Source: Bacteroides fragilis
Lineage (GTDB): Bacteria; Bacteroidota; Bacteroidia; Bacteroidales; Bacteroidaceae
Length of the DNA: 64,000 nt
NCBI RefSeq assembly: GCF_002849695.1
Contig: NZ_CP018937.1
Span: forward strand, 1,302,001-1,366,000
Direction of reading: 5' to 3'
Below, piece by piece: positions 7,811-16,785 of this stretch. The translations under genes were made by a program, and so were the position numbers. Below the pieces are notes generated by a model, which saw only the letters and a list, made by a program, of their open reading frames with translations, did no database searches and was not told the origin of the DNA. Positions within the stretch are counted from its first letter, which is position 1, and each line of letters starts with the position of its first letter.

Positions 7811-9028
7811 TTATGGTTGCTTTAAATATACCAGCATCATTACCGGATTATCTTCTTCCTTTAAGCCTTTCAACTGTTCGATTTGAAGTATGGAAGGCGT
7901 TTCTTCCGCTTTTTCTAAAAGTTCAGGAGCTTCCCATACATATAACAGTGTATGGCTGTCAAGTGCCGTTATCGGGCGTAATGGTAAACCAGGAGTCAAG
8001 TCATTTTTTATATGGCCTGTGGCTACTTTGAAACAGTTTTTGGCTTTTTTGTCGTAAATAGCCATTTGTCTTTCTCGCGCTTTCTCTCCTGCCCAATTAG
8101 AATAAGGCATGAATATGTAGGAGTCAGTCTCTATGGCACTGTACTGTATGTAAGGAGCGGCCATTTCCTGAAAACGCTTTCCGTTTCCATCGAGATATTC
8201 AAACCTGCATTCCATCGGTAATGAGTATTTGCCCATCTGGAATATATATCGGGGTTCTAAAGCTTCTGGAGTGACAGTGAATAGGGTGTCGTTATAATAT
8301 TCTTTATAACAGGTGTGGTTTTCGTAATGGAACATATAACGATCTATATCACTACTGATCATCCAGCGATATTGGCTGTTTAGCTCAAATAGGTCCCAAC
8401 GATTGAAGATTTGCAACGTATCACCTTTCAGGTTGGAAAGGTAAATACGTTCTTTTCGTCTTCCGTTATTATTGCGCATGAATGTTGCGGCAATTGTATC
8501 CTGAACACGTAACATCGCAAACTCACTAACTTCTATATTAGGAACTTTCATTGCACGGATGAATTTACCTGTTTCCATAGAGTAGATATTGATTTTTCCT
8601 GTAGTTGTTAGCATGTAGACCAATCCTTTTTCTTCATCCACGTCAATCTGCATGATCCAGTTAAATTCACCCGGTCCACCGCCTTTGCGGCCCAGTGTCC
8701 GTATGAATTTACCATCTTTTGTGTACTGAAATAATTTATCGAGCCATGGTAGGAAGAAATACTCTTTTGTCTGGATGATATTGGTTCCCTTTAACCCTCT
8801 TATCAGGCATTTATTGTTTGTCTCCAACGGGATATACCGTATTGAATCGGCTATTTCACTCAGTAGTATTTCCCGTTCTGTTTCGATACCTGTTTCGAAA
8901 GGTACGATTTGAGGGAATTCTGGTTCTGTAATTTGGACCGTTGCTTCGGACGGCTGGTCACTGTTCTTCTTTCCGCTGCAAGAAAGCAGCAGGAAAGGTA
9001 GTAGTAAAAGAAGTGATTTTTGTTTCAT
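7811..9028 (-). CDS. 6-bladed beta-propeller lipoprotein
   Basis: A 405-residue predicted lipoprotein (lipobox LLLSC, Cys at about residue 17, then SGKKNSDQ). The body has NHL/6-bladed propeller features: EILLSEIADSIRYIPLET, LFQYTKDGKFIRTLGRKGGGPGEF and repeated (I/V)D-x-(D/E)-x-G-x-(V/I) strands. Bacteroides genomes carry many of these surface or periplasmic proteins, mostly of unknown ligand. It is a single gene, convergent with def and divergent from the TPR gene, sharing a 309-nt spacer. No enzyme motif seen. Confidence 0.8.
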   Translation of the reverse strand: MKQKSLLLLLPFLLLSCSGKKNSDQPSEATVQITEPEFPQIVPFETGIETEREILLSEIADSIRYIPLETNNKCLIRGLKGTNIIQTKEYFFLPWLDKLFQYTKDGKFIRTLGRKGGGPGEFNWIMQIDVDEEKGLVYMLTTTGKINIYSMETGKFIRAMKVPNIEVSEFAMLRVQDTIAATFMRNNNGRRKERIYLSNLKGDTLQIFNRWDLFELNSQYRWMISSDIDRYMFHYENHTCYKEYYNDTLFTVTPEALEPRYIFQMGKYSLPMECRFEYLDGNGKRFQEMAAPYIQYSAIETDSYIFMPYSNWAGEKARERQMAIYDKKAKNCFKVATGHIKNDLTPGLPLRPITALDSHTLLYVWEAPELLEKAEETPSILQIEQLKGLKEEDNPVMMLVYLKQP

Positions 9029-9302
9029 GTTGATACTATTTTATGTATAAAAGAGTTCCTGTTTGCAATATTGTACAGGTGTCTTTCTTTCTGTATTTTT
9101 AATTTTCGGATAACCCGTTTCATATATTGATTTATGGATATATTACAAATCTACGAAATAATCGTAAATTAATAATGAATGTGAGGTTAATAGGTGTTAA
9201 GAAGGTGTATAGACTACTGAATATCTGCATGGAGGGGTCCTATAAAATAATCAAAAAATATAAAAAGTTGTCCGTTATCCCTGTTTAATAGATGAAAAGC
9301 AT

Positions 9303-9310
9303 TACTTTTG
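9303..9310 (+). promoter_or_regulatory. -7 element upstream of the TPR gene; decides its start
   Basis: TACTTTTG matches TAnnTTTG. An in-frame TTG at 9308 lies inside this promoter element and cannot be the start codon; the first usable start is the ATG at 9338. The rest of the 9029-9302 spacer shows no gene and should hold the opposite promoter for the beta-propeller gene. Confidence 0.7.
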
Positions 9311-9337
9311 CTCTACTTAAAAAGTATTCAGAAGCCG

Positions 9338-11386
9338 ATGATTAAAAAGATATTAGCAGCATTATTGTTGTTTCCTACATTTATATATGCTCAGATAAAC
9401 ACAGACAGGGTAATGATGATTGCCCGAAACGCGTTATACTTTGAGGACTATGTCCTTTCCATTCAGTATTTTAATCAAGTGATCAATGCAAAACCCTACC
9501 TGTATGAACCCTATTTTTTCAGAGGGCTTGCCAAGATCAACCTGGATGATTATCAGGGAGCTGAAGATGACTGTGATGCGGCCATTGACAGGAATCCTTT
9601 TGTAGTGGGTGCTTATCAGATTCGTGGGCTTGCAAGGATTAAACAGAATAAGTATGATGGGGCTATTGAAGACTATAAGAAAGCACTTCATTTTGACCCT
9701 GAAAATATTACGCTTTGGCATAATCTGACTTTATGCCATATACAGAAAGAAGACTATAAAGCTGCTGAAGATGATTTGGGTAAATTGCTGGCAGTTGCTC
9801 CCAAATATACAAGAGCCTATCTGATGAGAGGAGAGGTGGCTTTGAAGCAACAGGATACATTGCGGGCTTTGAATGACTTCAATACAGCTATTGAGATGGA
9901 TAAGTATGATCCTGATGCCTGGGCATCCCGGGCCATCGTCAGGTTACAACAGGGAAAATATGCAGAGGCAGAATCGGATTTGAATCATGCAACGCATTTG
10001 AATGCCAGAAACGCCGGGAATTATATTAATCGTGCTTTAGCCCGTTTCCATCAGAATAATCTGCGGGGAGCCATGAGTGATTATGATCTGGCTCTTGATA
10101 TTGATCCGAATAATTTTATCGGACATTATAACCGTGGTTTGCTTCGGGCACAAGTAGGAGATGACAATCGAGCTATTGAGGATTTTGATTTTGTACTGCA
10201 AATAGAACCGGATAACATGATGGCTACGTTTAACCGAGGATTACTTCGTGCACAAACGGGGGATTACCGGGGAGCCATTAAGGATTATACAACTGTGATT
10301 GATATGTATCCGAACTTTTTGGCCGGATATTATCAACGTGCAGAGGCAAGGAGAAAGATCGGCGACCGTAAAGGTGCTGAAATGGACGAGTTTAAAGTCA
10401 TGAAAGCGCAACTTGACAAGCAAAATGGTGTAAGTAATAGCGATAAGACCGTGGCTGATAATAAAAAAAGTAATAAGAAAGAGGAGACTAAAACTCGTAA
10501 AAAGTCCGATAAGGATATGAATAATTACCGGAAAATCGTTATCGCAGATAATTCTGAAGTGGAACAGAAATATAAGAGTGATATTCGGGGCAGGGTACAG
10601 GATCGTAATGTTAATATCAAGATGGAACCGATGTATGCTCTTACCTATTACGAGAAGATGAGCGATGTGAAGCGGACGGTACATTATTATAAGTATATAG
10701 ATGATTTGAATCGTGCCGGTGTTTTACCAAAACGTTTGTATATCACTAATATGGAATCACCGCTTACCGAAGAACAAGTGAAGTTCCACTTTGCATTGAT
10801 TGATACACATACTTCGGCAATTGTTGAAAATCCGCAGGATGCACGTATACGATTCTCCCGTGCACTTGATTTCTATCTGGTACAAGATTTTGCCAGTTCT
10901 GTTGAAGATCTGACTCAGGCCATTTTGTTGGATGATAAATTCTTCCCTGCTTACTTTATGCGTTCCTTGGTGCGTTGCAAGCAGTTGGAATATCAAAAGG
11001 CAGAAGAAGCTAATGCAGCCTCGGCAGCACCGGCCACACTACCGGGTATATCCGCTCCACCGAAGTCGGAAATCAGTGCCTTGGACTATGATATAGTGAA
11101 AAGTGACTTGGATCATGTGATCTCTTTAGCCCCCGATTTTGTTTATGCGTATTATAACCGTGCCAATGTATTGGCCATGTTGAAAGATTATCGTGCGGCA
11201 ATTGCGGACTATGACAAAGCTATCGAATTGAATAAAGAGTTTGCGGAGGCTTATTTTAATCGTGGATTGACACATATTTTCCTGGGTAACAATAAGAATG
11301 GAATAGCTGACTTAAGTAAGGCAGGCGAGTTGGGCATTGTTTCGGCCTATAATATCCTGAAACGATTTACAGAAGTGCCGGAATAA
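9338..11386 (+). CDS. Tetratricopeptide-repeat periplasmic protein
   Basis: About 682 residues. The signal peptide ends near FIYAQ. About eight TPRs fill residues 20-360 (for example AYLMRGEVALKQQDTLRALNDFNTAIEMDKYDPDAWASRA), then comes a Lys/Glu-rich linker (KKSNKKEETKTRKKSDKD), a second globular segment (MEPMYALTYYEKMSDVKRT...), and more TPRs to the C-terminus (YYNRANVLAMLKDYRAAIADYDKAIELN). TPRs mediate protein-protein contacts; the partner is unknown. ATG 9338 was chosen because the upstream in-frame TTG overlaps the promoter. It precedes thrS, which has its own promoter. Confidence 0.9.
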   Translation: MIKKILAALLLFPTFIYAQINTDRVMMIARNALYFEDYVLSIQYFNQVINAKPYLYEPYFFRGLAKINLDDYQGAEDDCDAAIDRNPFVVGAYQIRGLARIKQNKYDGAIEDYKKALHFDPENITLWHNLTLCHIQKEDYKAAEDDLGKLLAVAPKYTRAYLMRGEVALKQQDTLRALNDFNTAIEMDKYDPDAWASRAIVRLQQGKYAEAESDLNHATHLNARNAGNYINRALARFHQNNLRGAMSDYDLALDIDPNNFIGHYNRGLLRAQVGDDNRAIEDFDFVLQIEPDNMMATFNRGLLRAQTGDYRGAIKDYTTVIDMYPNFLAGYYQRAEARRKIGDRKGAEMDEFKVMKAQLDKQNGVSNSDKTVADNKKSNKKEETKTRKKSDKDMNNYRKIVIADNSEVEQKYKSDIRGRVQDRNVNIKMEPMYALTYYEKMSDVKRTVHYYKYIDDLNRAGVLPKRLYITNMESPLTEEQVKFHFALIDTHTSAIVENPQDARIRFSRALDFYLVQDFASSVEDLTQAILLDDKFFPAYFMRSLVRCKQLEYQKAEEANAASAAPATLPGISAPPKSEISALDYDIVKSDLDHVISLAPDFVYAYYNRANVLAMLKDYRAAIADYDKAIELNKEFAEAYFNRGLTHIFLGNNKNGIADLSKAGELGIVSAYNILKRFTEVPE

Positions 11387-11427
11387 CATTTTTTAGATAA
11401 AAAATAGTAAACTCAAAAAGAAATCCT

Positions 11428-11435
11428 TATTTTTG
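11428..11435 (+). promoter_or_regulatory. -7 element of the thrS promoter
   Basis: TATTTTTG matches TAnnTTTG, 31 nt before the thrS ATG. No T-box-like leader fits in this space. Confidence 0.7.
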
Positions 11436-11466
11436 CGTGCAATAATGAAAAATATAACATAACATT

Positions 11467-13407
11467 ATGATAAAAATAACATTTCCTGATGGCTCTGTTC
11501 GTGAGTATAACGAGGGAGTAAACGGACTGCAAATTGCAGAAAGTATCAGTTCGCGTCTGGCGCAAGATGTATTGGCGTGTGGAGTGAACGGTGAGATTTA
11601 TGATTTGGGACGTCCCATCAATGAAGATGCTTCGGTAGTGCTTTATAAATGGGAAGATGAACAGGGTAAGCATGCTTTTTGGCACACAAGTGCTCACTTG
11701 TTGGCTGAAGCTTTGCAGGAGCTTTATCCGGGTATTCAGTTCGGTATTGGTCCGGCTATTGAAAACGGTTTCTACTATGACGTTGATCCGGGAGAGGCTG
11801 TCATCAAAGAGTCTGATCTGCCTGCAATTGAGGCAAAAATGGCTGAACTGGTTGCAAAGAAAGAAGTTGTGGTTCGCCGGGATATCGCAAAAAACGATGC
11901 TTTAAAGATGTTTGGCGACCGTGGGGAAACTTATAAATGTGAGCTGATTTCGGAGTTGGAAGACGGACATATTACAACATATACACAGGGTGACTTTACG
12001 GATCTTTGTCGTGGCCCTCACTTGATGACAACCGCACCTATTAAAGCTATTAAGCTGACTTCTGTTGCCGGTGCATACTGGCGCGGACATGAAGACCGTA
12101 AAATGCTGACTCGCATTTATGGTATTACTTTCCCTAAAAAGAAAATGCTGGATGAGTATCTGGCTTTAATGGAGGAAGCTAAAAAACGTGACCATCGTAA
12201 GATTGGTAAAGAAATGCAACTTTTCATGTTCTCCGATACGGTGGGTAAGGGATTGCCTATGTGGCTGCCGAAAGGAACTGCTTTGCGTTTGCGTTTGCAG
12301 GATTTCCTTCGCCGTATCCAGACTCGTTACGATTATCAGGAAGTGATTACTCCGCCTATTGGTAACAAGTTATTGTATGTGACTTCGGGGCACTATGCAA
12401 AATATGGTAAAGATGCATTCCAACCCATTCATACACCGGAAGAGGGTGAAGAATACTTCCTGAAACCGATGAACTGTCCTCATCATTGTGAAATTTATAA
12501 GAATTTCCCTCGTTCGTATAAGGACTTGCCTCTGCGCATTGCTGAATTTGGTACTGTGTGTCGTTACGAGCAGAGCGGTGAACTTCATGGATTAACACGT
12601 GTGCGTAGCTTTACACAGGATGATGCACATATTTTCTGTCGTCCGGATCAGGTGAAGGGAGAGTTCCTTCGTGTGATGGATATTATTTCAATCGTGTTCC
12701 GTTCTATGGATTTCACTAACTTTGAAGCACAAATTTCTTTGCGCGATAAAGTGAACCGTGAAAAATACATTGGCAGTGATGAGAACTGGGAAAAAGCTGA
12801 ACAAGCTATCATTGAGGCCTGCGAAGAAAAGGGGCTGAAAGCTAAGATCGAATATGGTGAAGCTGCGTTCTATGGTCCTAAATTGGACTTTATGGTGAAA
12901 GATGCTATCGGTCGTCGTTGGCAGTTAGGAACTATTCAGGTGGATTATAATCTGCCGGAGCGCTTCGAACTGGAATATATGGGATCGGATAACCAGAAGC
13001 ACCGTCCGGTGATGATCCATCGCGCTCCATTCGGATCTATGGAACGTTTTGTTGCTGTATTGATTGAACATACCGCCGGTAAATTCCCGTTATGGCTGAC
13101 TCCGGAACAAGTCGTTATTCTCCCGATTAGTGAGAAGTTCAATGAATATGCGGAAAAAGTGAAGACTTACTTGAAAACAAAAGAAATTCGCGCAATTGTG
13201 GATGATCGCAATGAGAAGATCGGCCGTAAAATTCGTGATAACGAGATGAAGCGCATTCCGTATATGCTGATTGTCGGCGAGAAAGAAGCTGAAAATGGTG
13301 AAGTTTCTGTCCGCAGACAGGGAGAAGGAGACAAAGGAACCATGAAATTTGAAGATTTTGGTGAAATTTTGAACGAAGAAGTTCAGAATATGATAAATAA
13401 ATGGTAA
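11467..13407 (+). CDS. thrS: Threonine--tRNA ligase
   Basis: Charges tRNA-Thr. 646 residues, standard full length. Domain order: TGS (1-60, [14 protein letters not shown]), the second editing-type domain with [11 protein letters not shown] (about 73-83) and the TDLCRGPHL motif, the class II catalytic core with MNCPHHC (motif 2 region, zinc Cys), [31 protein letters not shown], and [11 protein letters not shown] (motif 3), then the anticodon-binding domain (about 545-646). Starts at ATG 11467. The infC promoter overlaps its stop codon. The tRNA-Thr(CGU) gene in this window is one of its substrates. Confidence 0.98.
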   Translation: MIKITFPDGSVREYNEGVNGLQIAESISSRLAQDVLACGVNGEIYDLGRPINEDASVVLYKWEDEQGKHAFWHTSAHLLAEALQELYPGIQFGIGPAIENGFYYDVDPGEAVIKESDLPAIEAKMAELVAKKEVVVRRDIAKNDALKMFGDRGETYKCELISELEDGHITTYTQGDFTDLCRGPHLMTTAPIKAIKLTSVAGAYWRGHEDRKMLTRIYGITFPKKKMLDEYLALMEEAKKRDHRKIGKEMQLFMFSDTVGKGLPMWLPKGTALRLRLQDFLRRIQTRYDYQEVITPPIGNKLLYVTSGHYAKYGKDAFQPIHTPEEGEEYFLKPMNCPHHCEIYKNFPRSYKDLPLRIAEFGTVCRYEQSGELHGLTRVRSFTQDDAHIFCRPDQVKGEFLRVMDIISIVFRSMDFTNFEAQISLRDKVNREKYIGSDENWEKAEQAIIEACEEKGLKAKIEYGEAAFYGPKLDFMVKDAIGRRWQLGTIQVDYNLPERFELEYMGSDNQKHRPVMIHRAPFGSMERFVAVLIEHTAGKFPLWLTPEQVVILPISEKFNEYAEKVKTYLKTKEIRAIVDDRNEKIGRKIRDNEMKRIPYMLIVGEKEAENGEVSVRRQGEGDKGTMKFEDFGEILNEEVQNMINKW

Positions 13408-13412
13408 CTTTG
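13405..13412 (+). promoter_or_regulatory. -7 element of the infC-rpmI-rplT promoter, overlapping the thrS stop
   Basis: TAACTTTG matches TAnnTTTG; its first three bases are the thrS stop codon. Transcription from about 13419 would give a leader of about 105 nt before ATG 13526. Confidence 0.65.
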
Positions 13413-13421
13413 CGCCCAATT

Positions 13422-13465
13422 GTAAAAGCACAGCATTTTGATAATGTTCTAAAGACAGCTTTTAC
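13422..13465 (+). promoter_or_regulatory. Stem-loop in the infC leader
   Basis: GTAAAAGC (13422-13429) pairs perfectly with GCTTTTAC (13458-13465) at the very start of the predicted leader. In many bacteria IF3/L35/L20 operons have autoregulatory leaders bound by L20; that this stem does so is only a guess. Confidence 0.4.
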
Positions 13466-13525
13466 TTTAATACATAATTTAATTTGGTAGACAATAAAAA
13501 ACAAACTGGAAGTAAACGTTATTTA

Positions 13526-14137
13526 ATGAAGAATGACAGTATGAAATCGCAATATCGGATCAATGAACAGATCCGTGCGAAAGAAGTCCGCATTGTAGGT
13601 GATGATGTAGAGCCTAAAGTATATCCCATTTTTCAGGCATTAAAATTGGCTGAAGAAAAAGAAATGGATCTCGTGGAGATTTCTCCCAATGCCCAACCAC
13701 CTGTTTGTCGTATTATTGACTATTCCAAGTTTCTGTATCAGTTAAAGAAGCGTCAGAAGGAACAAAAGGCTAAACAGGTAAAAGTAAACGTAAAAGAAAT
13801 ACGTTTTGGTCCGCAAACGGATGACCATGACTATAATTTTAAGTTGAAACATGCTAAAGGCTTTTTGGAAGATGGTGACAAGGTGAAAGCTTATGTTTTC
13901 TTCAAAGGTCGTTCCATCCTTTTTAAGGAACAAGGTGAAGTGCTTCTGTTGCGTTTTGCTAATGATCTGGAAGACTATGCAAAAGTCGATCAATTGCCGA
14001 TTCTGGAAGGTAAACGTATGACGATTCAGCTTTCTCCGAAGAAGAAAGAAGGAGTTGTAAAGAAGCCTGCGGCTCCCAAACCAGCTGCTCCGGCTACAGT
14101 AAAAGCAGAAAAGCCTGCTGAAAACAATGAAGAGTAA
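13526..14137 (+). CDS. infC: Translation initiation factor IF-3
   Basis: Binds the 30S subunit and checks initiation. About 203 residues from ATG 13526, which leaves ten residues before the conserved [14 protein letters not shown], as in other IF-3s. The N-domain contains [22 protein letters not shown], then a Lys-rich linker and the C-domain ([38 protein letters not shown]). A Lys/Pro/Ala-rich tail follows ([19 protein letters not shown]), usual in Bacteroidetes. The frame is open upstream to a TTG at 13484, which would add 14 residues. Unusual IF-3 start codons are known, so that alternative is real. First gene of infC-rpmI-rplT. Confidence 0.95.
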   Translation: MKNDSMKSQYRINEQIRAKEVRIVGDDVEPKVYPIFQALKLAEEKEMDLVEISPNAQPPVCRIIDYSKFLYQLKKRQKEQKAKQVKVNVKEIRFGPQTDDHDYNFKLKHAKGFLEDGDKVKAYVFFKGRSILFKEQGEVLLLRFANDLEDYAKVDQLPILEGKRMTIQLSPKKKEGVVKKPAAPKPAAPATVKAEKPAENNEE

Positions 14138-14202
14138 GAAAAATGCGTAACGCGCAGGTATAGTGCGTTGCCATATAATTTAATAATTTAAAAACAATTA
14201 AG

Positions 14203-14400
14203 ATGCCAAAGATGAAGACTAACTCCGGTTCTAAAAAAAGGTTTACCCTTACCGGAACAGGTAAAATCAAAAGAAAGCACGCTTTTCACAGTCACATTTT
14301 GACTAAGAAGTCTAAGAAGAGAAAAAGAAACCTGTGTTATTCAACAACTGTTGATACAACAAATGTAAGCCAGGTTAAGGAACTCTTAGCTATGAAGTAA
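14203..14400 (+). CDS. rpmI: 50S ribosomal protein L35
   Basis: 65 residues, highly basic, with [14 protein letters not shown] and the [16 protein letters not shown] motif of L35. Lies 65 nt after infC and 100 nt before rplT, the conserved bacterial order. Confidence 0.98.
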   Translation: MPKMKTNSGSKKRFTLTGTGKIKRKHAFHSHILTKKSKKRKRNLCYSTTVDTTNVSQVKELLAMK

Positions 14401-14500
14401 TCAAAAGCGTACAAAGTATTATTAAAGTTATTAACCGAATGCTTTAGCTTCAAGTTCGTTACGTGAAGTAACGGCGCTAACATTCAAAAAAGAGAAAACT

Positions 14501-14851
14501 ATGCCAAGATCAGTAAATCATGTTGCTTCAAAAGCAAGAAGAAAGAAAATTTTGAAATTGACCAGAGGTTACTTTGGTGCAAGAAAAAATGTATGGACCG
14601 TAGCTAAAAACACTTGGGAAAAGGGTTTGACCTATGCGTTCCGTGACCGTAGAAACAAGAAGAGAAACTTCCGTGCTCTTTGGATACAACGTATCAATGC
14701 TGCTGCACGTCTGGAAGGAATGTCATATTCTAAACTGATGGGTGGTCTGCACAAAGCCGGTATCGAAATCAACCGTAAGGTTTTGGCTGACTTAGCTGTT
14801 AACCATCCGGAAGCTTTCAAAGCTGTAGTCGCTAAGGCTAAAGCAGCTTAA
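14501..14851 (+). CDS. rplT: 50S ribosomal protein L20
   Basis: 116 residues. [34 protein letters not shown] and [16 protein letters not shown] are typical of L20, which is needed for early 50S assembly. Last gene of the operon, followed by a terminator at 14878 and then by the 6S-like RNA gene. Confidence 0.98.
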   Translation: MPRSVNHVASKARRKKILKLTRGYFGARKNVWTVAKNTWEKGLTYAFRDRRNKKRNFRALWIQRINAAARLEGMSYSKLMGGLHKAGIEINRKVLADLAVNHPEAFKAVVAKAKAA

Positions 14852-14877
14852 GTTCCGACAGTTTTATGATTTACAAA

Positions 14878-14910
14878 ATGCTGGTTACATTAACTGTAAC
14901 CGGCATTTTT
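14878..14910 (+). terminator. Terminator after rplT
   Basis: ATGCTGGTTACA (14878-14889) pairs with TGTAACCGGCAT (14895-14906, one G-U) and runs into TTTTT. Confidence 0.9.
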
Positions 14911-14998
14911 CATTTTTAAAGCTGGGTTTATAATTTAAAAAATAGTCTAAGAGAGAAACAAAATCTTCTTTTTCCTTGTTTATCTCACTAAAAGTAAC

Positions 14999-15006
14999 TA
15001 CATTTG
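14999..15006 (+). promoter_or_regulatory. -7 element of the 6S-like RNA promoter
   Basis: TACATTTG matches TAnnTTTG and puts the start of transcription near 15012, ten bases before the closing stem of the RNA. Confidence 0.75.
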
Positions 15007-15011
15007 TTGTA

Positions 15012-15197
15012 GTAAAATATTAGCCGCATTGATTGGATCGGGAAACTCATCAATTAAACTGAAAACCGAGACAAGCTTCGCTTCTCAATGGCGGGCCACA
15101 TCCTTCGGGATAACTTTATAGTCGGTGGATTACAAAGAGGACGGGCACTCAAATCATGTCATTCGGAGTTTCATCACATCATCGGTGCGGCTTTTTA
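15012..15197 (+). ncRNA. 6S-like RNA (Bacteroidales-1 motif)
   Basis: A structured RNA of about 185 nt with its own promoter and terminator. The closing stem pairs 15022-15033 (AGCCGCATTGAT) with 15181-15192 (ATCGGTGCGGCT), 12 bp with two G-U, followed directly by TTTTT. An inner stem pairs 15042-15048 (GAAACTC) with 15166-15172 (GAGTTTC), so the whole is one long irregular hairpin, the form of 6S RNA. The Bacteroidales-1 RNA family was described as lying often just downstream of the L20 gene, with a Bacteroidetes promoter and a terminator, and was proposed to be the Bacteroidales 6S RNA; this locus fits on all counts. It would bind housekeeping RNA polymerase. The exact 5' end is inferred from the promoter. 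No competing reading frame was kept here. Confidence 0.8.
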
Positions 15198-15207
15198 ATA
15201 AAGGAAA

Positions 15208-15244
15208 AGGGCGGTAATCATTTAAAGACTACCGTCCTTTTTTT
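15208..15244 (+). terminator. Second terminator after the 6S-like RNA
   Basis: 15208-15219 pairs with 15227-15238 (one G-U and one mismatch) and runs into seven T residues. It backs up the RNA's own terminator and shields the next gene at 15276. Confidence 0.85.
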
Positions 15245-15275
15245 ATGCTGTTTTCTTTTAAATACACATATAGTT

Positions 15276-16064
15276 ATGATATTCTATTTTTCAGGAACTG
15301 GAAATTCTAAATGGATTGCGGAGCAGATTGCAAGGGTACAAAACGAAACACTTGTTTTTATGCCGAATGCCATTAGGGATGGAATAAAAGAGTTTGTGTT
15401 GTCGGATAATGAAAAAGTAGGTTTTATTTTTCCTGTTTATTCATGGGGACCTCCGTTGGCCGTGTTGCAGTTTCTGGATTGGGTCACTTTGGCTAATTAT
15501 CACTCCCAATATGTCTATTTCGTGTGTTCTTGCGGAGATGATACAGGATTGACGGAGAAAGTGTTTTGCAGGGCGTTATCTCGTAAAGGAATAGAGTGTA
15601 ATGCCGGATTTTCGGTGACGATGCCTAATAATTATGTGTTGCTTCCCGGATTTGACGTGGATAAGAAAGAATTGGAGAAAGAGAAATTAGAAAAAGCTGT
15701 CGGCAGGGTAGAAGAAGTTAACTACTCGATAAATGCTCGTGAGACGGGTTTTCATTGCAATGAGGGGAGTTTTCCATGGTTGAAAACGAAGATACTGAAT
15801 CCGCTTTTTAATCGTTTTATGACTTCTGCAAAACCGTTTTATGTTACTGATGATTGTATCGGTTGCAAGCGCTGTGAAAGAATATGTCCGGTTGGGAATG
15901 TAGTTGTGATAGGGTGGAGACCGGTGTGGGGGATGGACTGTACATCTTGTTTGGCTTGTTACCACGTTTGTCCGAAGCATGCAGTGCAATATGGGAAAAG
16001 AACCAGAAGTAAAGGGCAGTATTTAAACCCTAATGTGAGTATTTCACACGAATCAGCTAAGTAG
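15276..16064 (+). CDS. EFR1-type flavodoxin/ferredoxin protein
   Basis: 262 residues from ATG 15276 (MIFYFSGTGNSKW); the longer open frame upstream runs through the terminator at 15208-15244 and is not real. The N-terminal flavodoxin-like domain has the FMN phosphate loop SGTGNS. The C-terminal domain has two [4Fe-4S] ferredoxin motifs: CIGCKRCERIC-P and CTSCLACYHVC-P (about residues 195-240). Such fusions act as small electron carriers or reductases; the partner is unknown. Single gene between terminators, convergent with xpt. Confidence 0.88.
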   Translation: MIFYFSGTGNSKWIAEQIARVQNETLVFMPNAIRDGIKEFVLSDNEKVGFIFPVYSWGPPLAVLQFLDWVTLANYHSQYVYFVCSCGDDTGLTEKVFCRALSRKGIECNAGFSVTMPNNYVLLPGFDVDKKELEKEKLEKAVGRVEEVNYSINARETGFHCNEGSFPWLKTKILNPLFNRFMTSAKPFYVTDDCIGCKRCERICPVGNVVVIGWRPVWGMDCTSCLACYHVCPKHAVQYGKRTRSKGQYLNPNVSISHESAK

Positions 16065-16078
16065 AAAGTATTATAAAG

Positions 16079-16122
16079 AAAAGCCTTTGTATAGCCTGTC
16101 CGGGAGAATACAAAGGCTTTTT
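16079..16122. terminator. Bidirectional terminator between the flavodoxin/ferredoxin gene and xpt
   Basis: AAGCCTTTGTAT (16081-16092) pairs perfectly with ATACAAAGGCTT (16108-16119). A T-run follows on the plus strand and an A-run precedes, so it serves both convergent genes. Confidence 0.88.
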
Positions 16123-16129
16123 TACAGAG

Positions 16130-16699
16130 TTAATCTTTTATTGTAATCTGGCAATTGGATAAATCCTCAATAATGGCAAGAGACTCTACTCTTACTCCTC
16201 TTTCTTCAAGTGTTTTACGTCCGTTTTGAAATGCTTTCTCAATGATGAATCCCATTCCTACCAGATTGGCACCAGACTGTTTGATGAGGTCGATAACACC
16301 TAAAGCAGCGTTTCCATAGGCCAAGAAGTCGTCGACAAATAATATATTGTCTTTCGGGGTAAGGAAGTCAGAGCTGATGACTACTTCATAATCACGGTCT
16401 TTAGTAAATGAATGTACTGTAGTGCTCAAGGCATTTTGTATGGTTCTTGGCGACTTTTTCTTGGCAAAAACGACGGGTAAGTCCATCAAATAGCCCGTCA
16501 TGATGGCCGGAGCAATTCCGCTGGCTTCTATGGTCATGATCTTATTGACGTTTGTTCCGGCAAAAAGGCGCACAAACTCTACGCCAATTGACTTCATTAG
16601 TACCGGGTCCATCTGGTGGTTGATAAAACTATCTACTTTGAGAATTCCCCCTTCATAGCATTTTCCGTCTTGCAGGATTCTTTTTTTAAGTAATTGCAT
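16130..16699 (-). CDS. xpt: Xanthine phosphoribosyltransferase
   Basis: Purine salvage: converts xanthine and PRPP to XMP. 189 residues, the usual length. Seen: the [12 protein letters not shown] start, [18 protein letters not shown], the VVFAKKKSP segment and the PRPP loop [13 protein letters not shown] (about 127-139), all typical of Xpt. No purine-riboswitch-like leader is apparent. It follows paaK on the same strand with an 86-nt spacer holding a large stem-loop. Confidence 0.95.
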   Translation of the reverse strand: MQLLKKRILQDGKCYEGGILKVDSFINHQMDPVLMKSIGVEFVRLFAGTNVNKIMTIEASGIAPAIMTGYLMDLPVVFAKKKSPRTIQNALSTTVHSFTKDRDYEVVISSDFLTPKDNILFVDDFLAYGNAALGVIDLIKQSGANLVGMGFIIEKAFQNGRKTLEERGVRVESLAIIEDLSNCQITIKD

Positions 16700-16722
16700 G
16701 ATTATAATAATAAGTTAATGTG

Positions 16723-16773
16723 CCCAATATGCCAATGCGCCGATGTATTCGGATGGTACATCGGCATATTGGG
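16723..16773. repeat. Nested inverted repeat between paaK and xpt
   Basis: Outer arms CCCAATATGCC (16723-16733) and GGCATATTGGG (16763-16773) are perfect. Inner arms GCCGATGTA (16739-16747) and TACATCGGC (16757-16765) are also perfect and share three bases with the outer right arm. No T-tract follows on the minus strand, so this may be an inefficient terminator or an RNA-processing structure. Confidence 0.75.
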
Positions 16774-16785
16774 TTCATTGGATGA

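Noticed and set aside
9308..9337. TTG start for the TPR protein
   Set aside because: The codon lies inside the TACTTTTG promoter element, so it would not be in the mRNA.
15156..15275. N-terminal extension of the flavodoxin/ferredoxin gene
   Set aside because: It would run through the 6S-like RNA end and the terminator at 15208-15244. The family start is MIFYFSGTGNS at 15276.
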